Positions 28,501 through 37,063 of a stretch of 64,000 nt of DNA are shown here, piece after piece. Source of the stretch: Cribrihabitans marinus (GTDB lineage Bacteria > Pseudomonadota > Alphaproteobacteria > Rhodobacterales > Rhodobacteraceae); the NCBI RefSeq assembly GCF_900109035.1, contig NZ_FNYD01000007.1, positions 62,001 to 126,000 on the forward strand. Reading direction: 5' to 3'. The first letter of the stretch is position 1; every line of letters begins with the position of its first letter. Both the position numbers and the translations under genes were made by a program. The notes beneath the pieces were generated by a model that saw only the letters and a program-made list of their open reading frames with translations, had not been told where the DNA came from and did no database searches.

Positions 28501-29363
28501 TTCGCGTCTCCTTTCGCGCGTGCATATGCGAACCTGGCCGCGCGTCTGGCCAGAACACCCGCAACCTCGGTGCGGAAATCAACGGTGCCCCGCTTGTCGT
28601 CGATGGGGCTGCAGGCCGCCCGGGCCGCCGAGTCCAGCGCCGCCAGCGCGGCGTCATCCAGCGTGGTGCCGATGATGGCCGCGGCGGCGTCCTCCACCAG
28701 CAGCACAGTCGGGGCTACCGCGCCCAGTGAAACCCACGCCTCGGTCACGGTCTCGCCATCCAGCCGCAGGTTCACCGCCGCGCCGACAACGGCAATGTCC
28801 ATCTCGGTGCGCGGGATGAACCGCAGGTAGGCGTCGCCGCCCCGGTCCCCGCGCGCCGGAACATGCAGGGCCGAGACCAGCTCGCCCTTGCCCAGAGAGG
28901 TCTTGCCCGGCGCGGTCGGAATCTCCTCGGCCGCGGCCTGCCGGGTGCCGTCGGGTCCGGTGATCGTCACACGCACCCCCGCGGCCACCATCGCCGGCAC
29001 GCTGTCGGCGGCGGGCGAGGCGTTGCACAGATTCCCGGCCAGCGTCGCGCGGCCCTGCACCTGGGTCGAGCCGATCAGGTCCATCGCCTCGACCAACCCG
29101 GGCCAGTCGCGCCCCAGCTCGGCATGTTCGCGCATCTCGGCGCCGCTCACCGCCACGCCCAGTGTCCAGCTGCCGTCGGCGTTGCGTGTGATGTCGCGCG
29201 CGCCGGCGATCCTCTTGACGTCGATCAGCGTGTCCGGTGTCACCAGATCCGAGCGCAGCTGCACCAACACATCCGTGCCGCCGGCGAGAAACCGGGTCAC
29301 GCCCTGCGCCTGCGCGGCCAGCGCCGAGGCTTCGTCGAAACTGGCTGGGCTGTGATATTCCAT
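28497..29363 (-). CDS. FAD-binding subunit of molybdenum hydroxylase
   Basis: 288 residues of the CoxM/xanthine dehydrogenase FAD subunit. It starts MEYHSPASFDEASALAAQ, then the FAD loop RFLAGGTDVLVQLR and, later, QVQGRATLAGNLCNASPAADSVPAM. The ATG at 29363 is preceded by GAGGTGG; a start four codons upstream is less likely. It is the first gene of this minus-strand operon. Confidence 0.92.
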   Translation of the reverse strand: MEYHSPASFDEASALAAQAQGVTRFLAGGTDVLVQLRSDLVTPDTLIDVKRIAGARDITRNADGSWTLGVAVSGAEMREHAELGRDWPGLVEAMDLIGSTQVQGRATLAGNLCNASPAADSVPAMVAAGVRVTITGPDGTRQAAAEEIPTAPGKTSLGKGELVSALHVPARGDRGGDAYLRFIPRTEMDIAVVGAAVNLRLDGETVTEAWVSLGAVAPTVLLVEDAAAAIIGTTLDDAALAALDSAARAACSPIDDKRGTVDFRTEVAGVLARRAARFAYARAKGDAK

Positions 29364-29489
29364 GATCCACCTCACGGCTGATTTCGGGTCATCTCCATCC
29401 GGAGTCGGCTGGAACCTAGACCAGTGTTACCCGCGCGTCCATGCGCCCCGTGCGAAAGTCTCACGCTCCCGCCGCACTTGGCCATCGAG

Positions 29490-30269
29490 TCAGTCGGGCG
29501 CGCCCAGAAAGGCCTCGGTCAGGGGCGAGCCGGGATCGCCCAGCCCCTCGATGATGGTGAAGTGGTCGTGATCCGGTTCAAAGGTGTTCGGCGCGGCCCA
29601 GGCCTCCGAGATCAACCGGGTCTGGCGCAGCAGTTCGGGCCGCTCGCAGGCGCCACACCAGAACCGCACGTCCAGCCCGTCGCGCGGACGGCGCAGGGCG
29701 GGGCTTTCGGCCTCGGCCTCGGCGGTGTCCAGTTGCAGGATCTCGTTCATGCGCGTGCCCAGAAGCGGCCGCAGGTCGTGGATGCCGCTGACCGAGACCA
29801 CCCGTTCCAGCCGCCCCGGCACCGGCCCGCCCTCGCAGGCCATGCGCGACACCAGGTGGCCGCCGGCGGAATGCCCGATCAGCCGCACCGGCCCCGGCAC
29901 CAGTTCGGCCGCAAAGCTTACGGCGGCGGCGATCTCGCGCACGATCTCGCCGATCCGCATCTCCGGCGCCAGGGTATAGCCGGGCACCGCCAGCGCCCAG
30001 CCGCGCGGCAGGCAGCCGGTGGCGAAATGCGACCAGACGTTCTTGTCCAGCATGTGCCAGTATCCGCCATGCACGAACACCGCCAGGCCGCGCACTGTGC
30101 CCTCGGGTCGGAACAGGTCCAGCCGGTTGCGCGCGCCCGGGCCATAGGCGATGTCCAGCTCGCCGGCCTCCACCCGGACGGCGCGCGCCTGCGCCGTCCA
30201 CCGTTCCAGCATCGCGGCGGCGCCGGGAACGTATCCGGAATTGTCGAAAGCGTCGTCCCAGTCGATCAT
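29490..30269 (-). CDS. alpha/beta hydrolase, kynurenine formamidase/esterase-like
   Basis: 259 residues. An oxyanion motif VFVHGGYWHMLDKNVWSHFA resembles bacterial N-formylkynurenine formamidase-like and BD-FAE esterases; the nucleophile elbow is LIGHSAGGHL; the catalytic His is likely in HDHFTIIEG. The ATG at 30269 follows GGGGAGGACCAAG. Without neighbouring tryptophan genes, its substrate is unclear. It lies between the molybdenum hydroxylase operon and the reductive dehalogenase and could belong to either. Confidence 0.8.
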   Translation of the reverse strand: MIDWDDAFDNSGYVPGAAAMLERWTAQARAVRVEAGELDIAYGPGARNRLDLFRPEGTVRGLAVFVHGGYWHMLDKNVWSHFATGCLPRGWALAVPGYTLAPEMRIGEIVREIAAAVSFAAELVPGPVRLIGHSAGGHLVSRMACEGGPVPGRLERVVSVSGIHDLRPLLGTRMNEILQLDTAEAEAESPALRRPRDGLDVRFWCGACERPELLRQTRLISEAWAAPNTFEPDHDHFTIIEGLGDPGSPLTEAFLGAPD

Positions 30270-30331
30270 CTTGGTCCTCCCCTTGCACTCGTTATCGCGC
30301 CGGGGCCGCCCCGTGTCCACGGGATCCCGCG

Positions 30332-30395
30332 TTCATCTGGCCCGAAATACCTCGGGGGGGGAGTCGCCGCCAGGCGACAGGGGAGCGCCCCCATG
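30332..30395 (-). repeat. intergenic repeat element copy 2
   Basis: On the minus strand: a GC-rich hairpin (30363-30368 with 30373-30378), then CCCCCGAGGTATTTCGGGCCAGATGAA. Nearly identical to copy 3 (38815-38844). It starts six bases after the dehalogenase stop, in the orientation expected of its terminator. Confidence 0.65.
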
Positions 30396-30400
30396 CCCGG

Positions 30401-33400
30401 TCAGAGGTCGATTTCGACCACGCCACCGGGCTCCGCCGCCCGGCTCTGACACAGGATGATCGAGGTCTCGCGCTGCGCCCGCGACAGAACGAAGTCGCGA
30501 TGCTCCACCGCGCCCGAGACCAGTCCGCAGCGGCAGACGCCGCAGATCCCGTCCGAGCATTTGACGTCCACGTGGATCCCGTGCGCATTGAGCACCTGAG
30601 CGGCGTCCTTGTCGGCCGGCACCGCGATGTCCCGGCCCGACCGCGCGAGTCGAAGGGTGAAGGGGTGGTTCTCGTAGTCCGGCTGCTCGGGCACCGAGAA
30701 ATACTCCAGGTGCCGCGCCTCTTCGGGGAAGCCCTGGCGCGCGGCGGCCTGCATCGCCGCATCCATGAACCTGTCCGGTCCGCAGGTATAGACATGCCAG
30801 CCAGGCCGATAACCAGAGAGCACCGTATCCAGATCGGCACGGGTGCCCTCGTCCGAGACGTGCAGCTGAACCCTTTCCGCCCAGGGAACCGCCGCCAGGT
30901 CGTCCAGATAGCCCGCCGCGGCGCGGCTACTCACCGCGTAGTGCAGCGTAAAGGACCGGCCCAGCGCGTGCAGCCTGTGGGCGAAGGCGATCATCGGCGT
31001 GATGCCGATGCCACCGCCCAGCAGGATCGTGTGGGTGGCGTCCTCGACAAGCTCGAAATGGTTGATCGGCCTGGAGATGAAGACCTTGCGTCCCGGCGTG
31101 AAGATCCGGTGCAGCAGCTGCGAGCCGCCCCGCCCCGGCGACTCGCGCAGCACCCCGATCTGGTAGCGCGTCCGGTCGGCGGGATCGCCCGACATCGAGT
31201 ATTGCCGCAGGAATTCCGGCGCCACCAGCACGTCCAGATGCGCCCCTGCGGTCCAGTCCGGCAAGGCCTCGCCACCGGGGCGCGCAAACTCGTATTTCGT
31301 CACGTCCGGGCTCATTGCCGCGGCCCGGACGACCTCGACCTGCATCACCGGCGCGTCGCCGCTGATCGTATAGCGATGCACCACGCTGTCATCGCCGGCG
31401 GCCAGGCGCGTCTTGTATTCCTCGGCGCTGACCAGGGCCTTGTAGGCGGCGATCCCCGCCTCGCGGTCCATCGGGAAGGGCCAGGGCCAGGGGTGCGGGG
31501 CCAGCGGCGCGGGATAGACGGCCAGCGTCTGGTCCTCGAATTTCAGGTCCAGGTCGCGTTGCAGCCCGCGCCTGTTGACCGGGTGCTCGGTGGGCCGGTA
31601 GGCGCCGTCCTCCTGCAACTCCAGATCCCACCACCAGGTCTTGATCTCGTTCAGCCCGCCGCGCCCCAGCGCGTCGTCCAGCCGCGCCAGCGCCGGGGCG
31701 GCGGCCGGGACATTCATCGCCGCCCAGCGCACCGGGCGTTCGGAAAACAGCCCCTCCAGGTTCCACGGGCAGGTCTTCATGCAGCGCCCGCACATCGCCC
31801 CGCCCTTGGTGGTGATCCGGTAGGTGGCGCATTTCTGGCTGTCGGATTTCCAGATCTCGTAGCCGTTGAACATCCGCTTGGGCCCGGCGGTGATCGCACC
31901 CGAGGGGCATTCGCGGGCGCATTTGTTGCAGGCTTCGCAGAACCGTTGCAGGCCGAAATCGATGGGCCGGTCGAAGGCCATCGGCATGTCGGTGGTCACC
32001 GCGCCCGATTTCAGCCGCGGCCCCAGATAGGGGTTCAGGATCACCTCGCCGATGCGGCTCACCTCGCCCAGCCCGCTGAGCAGCAGGAGCGGCGGCTGCA
32101 GCACCTCGCCATCCATCACCGTATGCGCCTTGGCGCGATAGCCCAGGTTGCGGATCTGCTGCGCGATGACGCCGCCCAGCAGCGAAAAGCGCAGATAGGC
32201 GCGCATCGACTGCGACACCGCGATCCAGTCGTCGCCGCTGGACCCCTCCATCGTCTCATAGCCCTGGTCGACGATCATGCTGACCGCCGCGCCGTGGCGG
32301 GGCGCGATCGGCTCGCCCGCCGCGTCGTGGGAATACCAGGCCCAATCCGGGCAGCGGCTGAGCCCCACCGCGTCGATGCCCAGGAAATAGCTCGCGGCCT
32401 TGAGGTTGGCGGCATTGCGCGCGGCGTCCGAGGGGCGCGGACCGGGGGCGCTGTCGCCGTCCTGCAGCAGGACAAAGGCGCCCAGGGCCCGGCGCTGCGC
32501 GAAACTGGGGGCCGCCTTGCGCACGTAGTGCCCGCCCCTGGCCTGCTCCTGCACGTTGGGCCCCATGTCGCCAAAGAGCGCCCGGGCGAACATGTCGGTG
32601 CGTTTGGGCACGCGCGCGACATTGGCCTCGTCGATATAGGTGGTGGGCGTGTCCACCCGTTTCAGCCGCTCGAACGGGTGGGCGCCATCGGCATAGCGGC
32701 GGGTGGCATAGGGGTCGCGGCTGACCGCGCCCTTGGCGGTGCCCGCGCCCAGCCACCAGCGCGGGCCGTTCATCCGCAGGCGCGGCTGCTCGGACATCGG
32801 CGCCAGCGGCCGGTCATGGACAAGAGTCATGTCGGTGGTCACGGCGGCCAGCCCGAACCGGGTGCCCAGCCAGGGCGCCACCAGGGCACCATCCTCGGCG
32901 GTGGCCAGGCCTGCGGCCACCACCAGCCGGTTCAGGTCGACATCTGTGGATGTCGGCGTGTGCGCCCGCGCGTCCCGGCCCAGCAGCCGGATGTAATTGG
33001 CGATCACCACCGCCGTTTCGGTGGCGCGCAGGCAGGCGCGGTGGTCCTGCGCGTCGAGGATCCAATCACTGCCGGGCTCGTCGGGGTCGGGATCCCGGTG
33101 ATGCTCGTAGAGAAAGACGATCGCATGGGAATGGGTCGCGATCGGGCGCGGCTCGGCCTCCATGCTCTCCTTGAGGTCGGCCATCACCAGGTCGATGCCC
33201 GAGGCCAGGGTCTTGGTCTGCCGCGTCCTGAGCGCATGGGCCAGCCGGTCGATCTCGGGATTGCGGCGCGGCGCGCCCAGACGCGCGGCAGCCGGCACCG
33301 GGCCGATCCCCACCATCGAGGCGTCGCAGAAATAGCCGAAGGCCTTGAGGTGGTTGGCGCGCTCCTGCGGATCTGCGGGGATCTCGGCGCGGGCCGGGTT

Positions 33401-33610
33401 GACCGTCCCGTCGCGGATCGCGTCCATCATCGCCTGGAACTCGCCCATCGCGTTGACGATGCTCTCGGGGCGTTCGGGGCGGTTGAAACTCAGCTGCGGC
33501 ATGGGCGGCACGCTGCCCGGTGCCGCCGAGTCGCGCCGCGCCAGCCGCTCCAGCGGATAGGGTCCCAGGTGCACCGGGCGCTTGCGGGTCGAGAACAACC
33601 GGATGCCCAT
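30401..33610 (-). CDS. self-sufficient reductive dehalogenase (RdhA-flavin/ferredoxin reductase fusion)
   Basis: 1069 residues. Residues about 85-625 are a cobalamin-dependent reductive dehalogenase core with two [4Fe-4S] motifs: FCEACNKCARECP (Cys558, 561, 564, 568) and Cys594 plus CGRCMKTCPW (607, 610, 614). Residues about 745-970 are a flavin/NAD(P)H reductase (RQYSMSG at 802; GGGIGITPM at 865-873). Residues about 985-1069 are a plant-type [2Fe-2S] domain (Cys1018, 1023, 1026, 1054). This is the layout of catabolic enzymes such as BhbA and Nitratireductor RdhA, which remove ortho-halogens from halophenols using NADPH. There is no Tat signal, so it is cytoplasmic. Residues about 85-270 look like a degenerate copy of 400-555. 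The ATG at 33610 has AAGGGAGGGGGTGCT before it. Substrate is unknown. Confidence 0.88.
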   Translation of the reverse strand: MGIRLFSTRKRPVHLGPYPLERLARRDSAAPGSVPPMPQLSFNRPERPESIVNAMGEFQAMMDAIRDGTVNPARAEIPADPQERANHLKAFGYFCDASMVGIGPVPAAARLGAPRRNPEIDRLAHALRTRQTKTLASGIDLVMADLKESMEAEPRPIATHSHAIVFLYEHHRDPDPDEPGSDWILDAQDHRACLRATETAVVIANYIRLLGRDARAHTPTSTDVDLNRLVVAAGLATAEDGALVAPWLGTRFGLAAVTTDMTLVHDRPLAPMSEQPRLRMNGPRWWLGAGTAKGAVSRDPYATRRYADGAHPFERLKRVDTPTTYIDEANVARVPKRTDMFARALFGDMGPNVQEQARGGHYVRKAAPSFAQRRALGAFVLLQDGDSAPGPRPSDAARNAANLKAASYFLGIDAVGLSRCPDWAWYSHDAAGEPIAPRHGAAVSMIVDQGYETMEGSSGDDWIAVSQSMRAYLRFSLLGGVIAQQIRNLGYRAKAHTVMDGEVLQPPLLLLSGLGEVSRIGEVILNPYLGPRLKSGAVTTDMPMAFDRPIDFGLQRFCEACNKCARECPSGAITAGPKRMFNGYEIWKSDSQKCATYRITTKGGAMCGRCMKTCPWNLEGLFSERPVRWAAMNVPAAAPALARLDDALGRGGLNEIKTWWWDLELQEDGAYRPTEHPVNRRGLQRDLDLKFEDQTLAVYPAPLAPHPWPWPFPMDREAGIAAYKALVSAEEYKTRLAAGDDSVVHRYTISGDAPVMQVEVVRAAAMSPDVTKYEFARPGGEALPDWTAGAHLDVLVAPEFLRQYSMSGDPADRTRYQIGVLRESPGRGGSQLLHRIFTPGRKVFISRPINHFELVEDATHTILLGGGIGITPMIAFAHRLHALGRSFTLHYAVSSRAAAGYLDDLAAVPWAERVQLHVSDEGTRADLDTVLSGYRPGWHVYTCGPDRFMDAAMQAAARQGFPEEARHLEYFSVPEQPDYENHPFTLRLARSGRDIAVPADKDAAQVLNAHGIHVDVKCSDGICGVCRCGLVSGAVEHRDFVLSRAQRETSIILCQSRAAEPGGVVEIDL

Positions 33611-33642
33611 AGCACCCCCTCCCTTGCTGTCGCCGGCCCGGC

Positions 33643-34914
33643 TCAGAGCCGGGCGCCGACCAGATGGGCCAGCGTGGCGCCGGCTTCGAAAAACACGCTG
33701 CGCGCCGTGGTCAGGCGCTCGGCGTGGCTGTCCACCACCGGAACCGGCAGGCCCGAATCGCTGCCGCCGAGCAGGCTTTCGGCCATCGCCTTGCCGAACA
33801 GCGTGCCCGGGGCGATGCCGCGCCCGGAATATCCCTGCACGGCCAGCGCGTTGGGGCCGGGCCGCGTCAGCTTGGGCAGGTGGTCCGAGGTCATGGCGAT
33901 CCGCCCGCACCATCCCTGTTGCAGCGGCAGATCCGCCAGATCCGGGAACAGCCGGGCCAGCTTGCGCCGCGCCCAGGCGGCGTGGATCGCGCCGGCGGCA
34001 TGGCCCGGATCGCCCATGCCGCCTAGGATCAGCCGCCCCGCCGCGTCGGTGCGGAAGGACGACATCACCAGCGCGGTGTCCCAGCAGCCCTCGCCCCCTG
34101 GCAGGATGCGCTGGCGCTGGTCCGCGCTCAAGGGCGCGGTCGCGTATTGAAAGAAGTTCACCCTGGCATGTTCTGCCGCCGATCCCTGCAGATCGGTCTG
34201 ATAGGCGCCGGTGGCGCGGATCACCGCCCCGGCGCGGATCTCGGCCCGCGGGGTGACGATGCGCCAGCTGTCGCCGTCGCGGTTGATGGACAGGGCCGGG
34301 GTCGTGGCGTGGATCTGCACCCCCGCCTGCCTTGCCGCCCGGGCCAACCCCTGCGCATAGGCCAGCGGCTGTATCGTGCCGGCCCTCGGGTCGAACAGCG
34401 CGCCGTGGACCGCCGGGCTGCCGGTGCGGGCCTGCGCCTCAGAGGCCGACAACAGCGTGACCGGCGCGCCACCAGCGGTCAGCTGCGCGTGGCGCCGGTT
34501 CAGGTCGGCCAGTCCCGAAGGGGCATGGGCGCAATGCAGCGTTCCCGCGCGCACCGGCTCGCAGGCGATCGCGTGCCGGTCGATCAGGTCAAAGACCAGG
34601 TCCGGCGCCCCGGCCAGCAGCGCGATCAGCCGGTCGCCGTCCTCGTCCCCCAGATGCGTGCGGATGTCATCGGGCGGCAACCAGAGCCCGGCATTGACCA
34701 GGCCCACGTTGCGCCCCGACCCGCCATGCCCGATCTCCCGCGCCTCGACCAGGCAGACCCGCGCGCCGGCCCGGGCCGCGTGCAGCGCCGCCGACAACCC
34801 GCTGAACCCGCCGCCGATCACCGCCAGGTCGGCGCGCGCATCCTCGGTCAGCGGCGGCGCGTCCACCGCTTCCCGGCTGGTCACATGCCAGAGATTGTCC
34901 GCCTGTGTCGTCAC
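33643..34914 (-). CDS. FAD-dependent amine/amino acid oxidase (DadA/PuuB-like)
   Basis: 423 residues of the glycine/D-amino acid oxidase family. FAD-binding is ADLAVIGGGFSGLSAALHAARAG (read across about 28-50), then GHGGSGRNVGLVNAGLW, typical of the gamma-glutamylputrescine oxidase-like branch. C-terminal QGYSGRGIAPGTLFGKAMAE is the conserved FAD tail. The start is a GTG at 34914 after GCAGGG; an upstream GTG at 34959 is possible. It precedes the reductive dehalogenase by 32 bases in the same operon. Its amine substrate is unknown. Confidence 0.82.
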   Translation of the reverse strand: MTTQADNLWHVTSREAVDAPPLTEDARADLAVIGGGFSGLSAALHAARAGARVCLVEAREIGHGGSGRNVGLVNAGLWLPPDDIRTHLGDEDGDRLIALLAGAPDLVFDLIDRHAIACEPVRAGTLHCAHAPSGLADLNRRHAQLTAGGAPVTLLSASEAQARTGSPAVHGALFDPRAGTIQPLAYAQGLARAARQAGVQIHATTPALSINRDGDSWRIVTPRAEIRAGAVIRATGAYQTDLQGSAAEHARVNFFQYATAPLSADQRQRILPGGEGCWDTALVMSSFRTDAAGRLILGGMGDPGHAAGAIHAAWARRKLARLFPDLADLPLQQGWCGRIAMTSDHLPKLTRPGPNALAVQGYSGRGIAPGTLFGKAMAESLLGGSDSGLPVPVVDSHAERLTTARSVFFEAGATLAHLVGARL

Positions 34915-34984
34915 CCCTGCCAATCCGAAACCCGTTTCAACTGCCTCTTGGCATGGCACGGGGCCACCGGTGGATCAAGCGGCC

Positions 34985-36142
34985 TCAGACGTCCAGCGAC
35001 CGGGCGATCAACTCCTTCATCACTTCGTTGGTGCCGCCATAGATCATCTGCACCCGCGCGTCGGCATAAAGACGCGCGATCGGATATTCCATCATGTAGC
35101 CGTAGCCGCCGAAGAGTTGCAGGCATTCGTGCATGACCTCGTTCTGGGCCTGGCTGCCCCAGTATTTCGCCATCGAGGCGGTGGCGGCGTCCAGCTCGTC
35201 CCGCTCGACCCGGGCCACGCAGTCGTTGACGAAGCTGCGCAGCAGTTCGGCCTTGGTCTTGCACTCGGCCAGCTTGAAGCGGGTATTCTGGAAATCCATC
35301 ACCCGCTGGCCGAAGGCCTTGCGCTCCTGCACGTATTTCACCGTCTCGGCGATGGCGAAATCCATCGCGCCCAGCGCCATGATGGCGATGGTCAGCCGCT
35401 CCCACGGCAATTGCTGCATCAGCTGGTAGAACCCCTGCCCCTCCTCCGGGCCCAGCAGGTTGGTCATCGGCACCTTTACATCCTCGAAGAACAGCTCGGC
35501 GGTGTCGTTGCCCTTCATGCCCAGCTTCTTGAGGTTGCGCCCGCGGCGGAAGCCCTCGGCGCCCTCGGTCTCGACCGCGATCAGCGAGACGCCCTTGGCG
35601 CGCGCGTCCTTGTCGGTCTTGGCCACCACGATCACCAGATCGGCGCTCTGGCCGTTGGTGATGAAAATCTTGGAACCGTTGAGGCGATAGGAATTGCCGT
35701 CCCTCTGGGCGGTGGTGCGCACCGCCTGCAAATCCGACCCGGTACCTGGCTCGGTCATGGCGATGGCGCCCACCATCTCGCCCGAAACCAATGGTGGCAG
35801 CCAATTCGCCTTCTGCTCGTCGCTGCCATAGGCCACGAGATAGTGCATCACGATGGACTGGATGCCGAAGCCCCAGCCGGCATCGCCACGCGCGGCCTGT
35901 TCATAGAGCGTGACCGCGTCGAACCCCAGCCCGCCGCCGGATCCGCCGTTTTCCTCGGCGATGGCGCCCCCCATCAGCCCGGTCTCGCCCGCCTTGCGCC
36001 AAAACGCGCGGTCGACGACCCCGGCCTCAGTCCAGGCGTCGATGTTGGGAACAAGCGCGTCATCCATGAAACGGCCCGCCATGTCGGCGAACATCCGGTG
36101 CTCGTCCTCGACCCAGGCGGCATTGGGGGTGAATAGCGGCAT
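34985..36142 (-). CDS. acyl-CoA dehydrogenase
   Basis: 385 residues. Motifs AIAMTEPGTGSDLQAVRTTA and ITNGQSADLVIVVAKTD are the FAD-binding loops, and the C-terminus has QLFGGYGYMMEYPIARLYADARVQMIYGGTNEVMKELIAR, where the catalytic glutamate (YGGTNEVM) is present. It oxidises an acyl-CoA to the 2-enoyl form with electron-transfer flavoprotein as acceptor. The ATG at 36142 follows GGAGAGGTCGC. It is the first gene of the minus-strand run that continues into the FAD oxidase and dehalogenase. Confidence 0.92.
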   Translation of the reverse strand: MPLFTPNAAWVEDEHRMFADMAGRFMDDALVPNIDAWTEAGVVDRAFWRKAGETGLMGGAIAEENGGSGGGLGFDAVTLYEQAARGDAGWGFGIQSIVMHYLVAYGSDEQKANWLPPLVSGEMVGAIAMTEPGTGSDLQAVRTTAQRDGNSYRLNGSKIFITNGQSADLVIVVAKTDKDARAKGVSLIAVETEGAEGFRRGRNLKKLGMKGNDTAELFFEDVKVPMTNLLGPEEGQGFYQLMQQLPWERLTIAIMALGAMDFAIAETVKYVQERKAFGQRVMDFQNTRFKLAECKTKAELLRSFVNDCVARVERDELDAATASMAKYWGSQAQNEVMHECLQLFGGYGYMMEYPIARLYADARVQMIYGGTNEVMKELIARSLDV

Positions 36143-36296
36143 GCGACCTCTCCTATGGCGGCGATGGCTGGATCCTAGCGCCAAGCCGGGGCCGGCCAAA
36201 CCGTGACGTGGCGTTGCGGGTGGCGGCGTCCCGAGCAACGCCACGCCCCAGGGCCCCCGGCGGTCCTGCCGTGCGTCCCAAAATTGCAGGCCGGCT

Positions 36297-36306
36297 CTGT
36301 ATACAG
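36297..36306 (+). promoter_or_regulatory. palindromic operator candidate for the GntR regulator
   Basis: CTGTATACAG is a perfect ten-base palindrome 66 bases before the GntR start, in the divergent spacer shared with the acyl-CoA dehydrogenase. TGTATACA-type cores are common operators of FCD-subfamily GntR proteins, so autoregulation and control of the divergent gene are plausible. Confidence 0.5.
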
Positions 36307-36372
36307 GGTTGCATGACAGGTTGCGCGCAAGTGGATCCCGCCCTAGGATTTCCGCAACCGCAAGAGGATGTC

Positions 36373-37062
36373 ATGGCCAATCCCGACAGCAATGTGGACC
36401 GGCTTTACCAGGCGCTGCATAGCCGCGCGGCAGAGTTCGCCTTCAAGCCCGGCGCGCGGATCAACGAAAGCGCCCTGGCGGCCGAACTCGACGCCTCGCG
36501 CACGCCGATCCGTGAAGCCCTGAACCGGCTGGTCGCCGAGGGGTTCCTGACCTTCCAGAGCGGGCGCGGGTTCTTCTGCCGGCCGCTCAGCCCGGATCTG
36601 ATCCTGGAGCTGTACGAGGCGCGCATCGCAATCGAGTGCGAGGCGGTGCGCCTGGCATGCCAACGCGCCAGCGATGCGCAGATCGCCGAACTGGCGGAGG
36701 AACTGGACCGGATCGCACCCGACTATCACGCGGATGCCGAGATCGACGATCTGCTGGCGATGGACGAGGCATTCCATCGACAGCTCGCCGGGCTGAGCGG
36801 AAATGCCGAAATCCTGCGCCTGCTCGACAACCTGGCCGACCGCATCCGCTATGTCCGCCGGATCGACCTGCGCAGCCTGCGGGCCCGCAGCGGCCCGCGC
36901 GGCGACATGCTGGCCGCGCATCGCGGGATCCTGGAGGTGGTGGCGCTGCGAAAGCCCGAGAAGGCCGCGCGCGCGTTGCGCAGCCATATCGAACGCCGGC
37001 AGGAAGAAGCGACCGAGGCCGTGCGCGCGGCATTCGCGCAGCTCTACGTACCGGAGATGTGA
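36373..37062 (+). CDS. GntR family transcriptional regulator (FCD domain)
   Basis: 229 residues. The winged helix is RINESALAAELDASRTPIREALNRLVAEGFLTFQ (about 33-66), classic GntR. The C-terminal FCD domain has EARIAIECEAVRLACQRA, LLAMDEAFHRQLAGLSGN and HRGILEVVALRKPEKAARALRSHIERRQEE, with the metal-binding histidines. The start at 36373 follows CAAGAGGATGTC. It is one base upstream of the racemase-like gene, so it likely regulates that operon. Confidence 0.92.
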   Translation: MANPDSNVDRLYQALHSRAAEFAFKPGARINESALAAELDASRTPIREALNRLVAEGFLTFQSGRGFFCRPLSPDLILELYEARIAIECEAVRLACQRASDAQIAELAEELDRIAPDYHADAEIDDLLAMDEAFHRQLAGLSGNAEILRLLDNLADRIRYVRRIDLRSLRARSGPRGDMLAAHRGILEVVALRKPEKAARALRSHIERRQEEATEAVRAAFAQLYVPEM

Positions 37063-37063
37063 G

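Noticed and set aside
25763-29363. Carbon monoxide dehydrogenase (coxMSL)
   Set aside because: Gene order differs from coxMSL and the active-site loop is AYRAPG instead of AYxCSFR; it is a general molybdenum hydroxylase.
30500-34150. 1216-codon open frame on the plus strand opposite the dehalogenase and the FAD oxidase
   Set aside because: Typical high-GC antisense shadow: low-complexity, Arg/His/Gly/Pro-rich, no domain, while the opposite strand encodes clear motifs.
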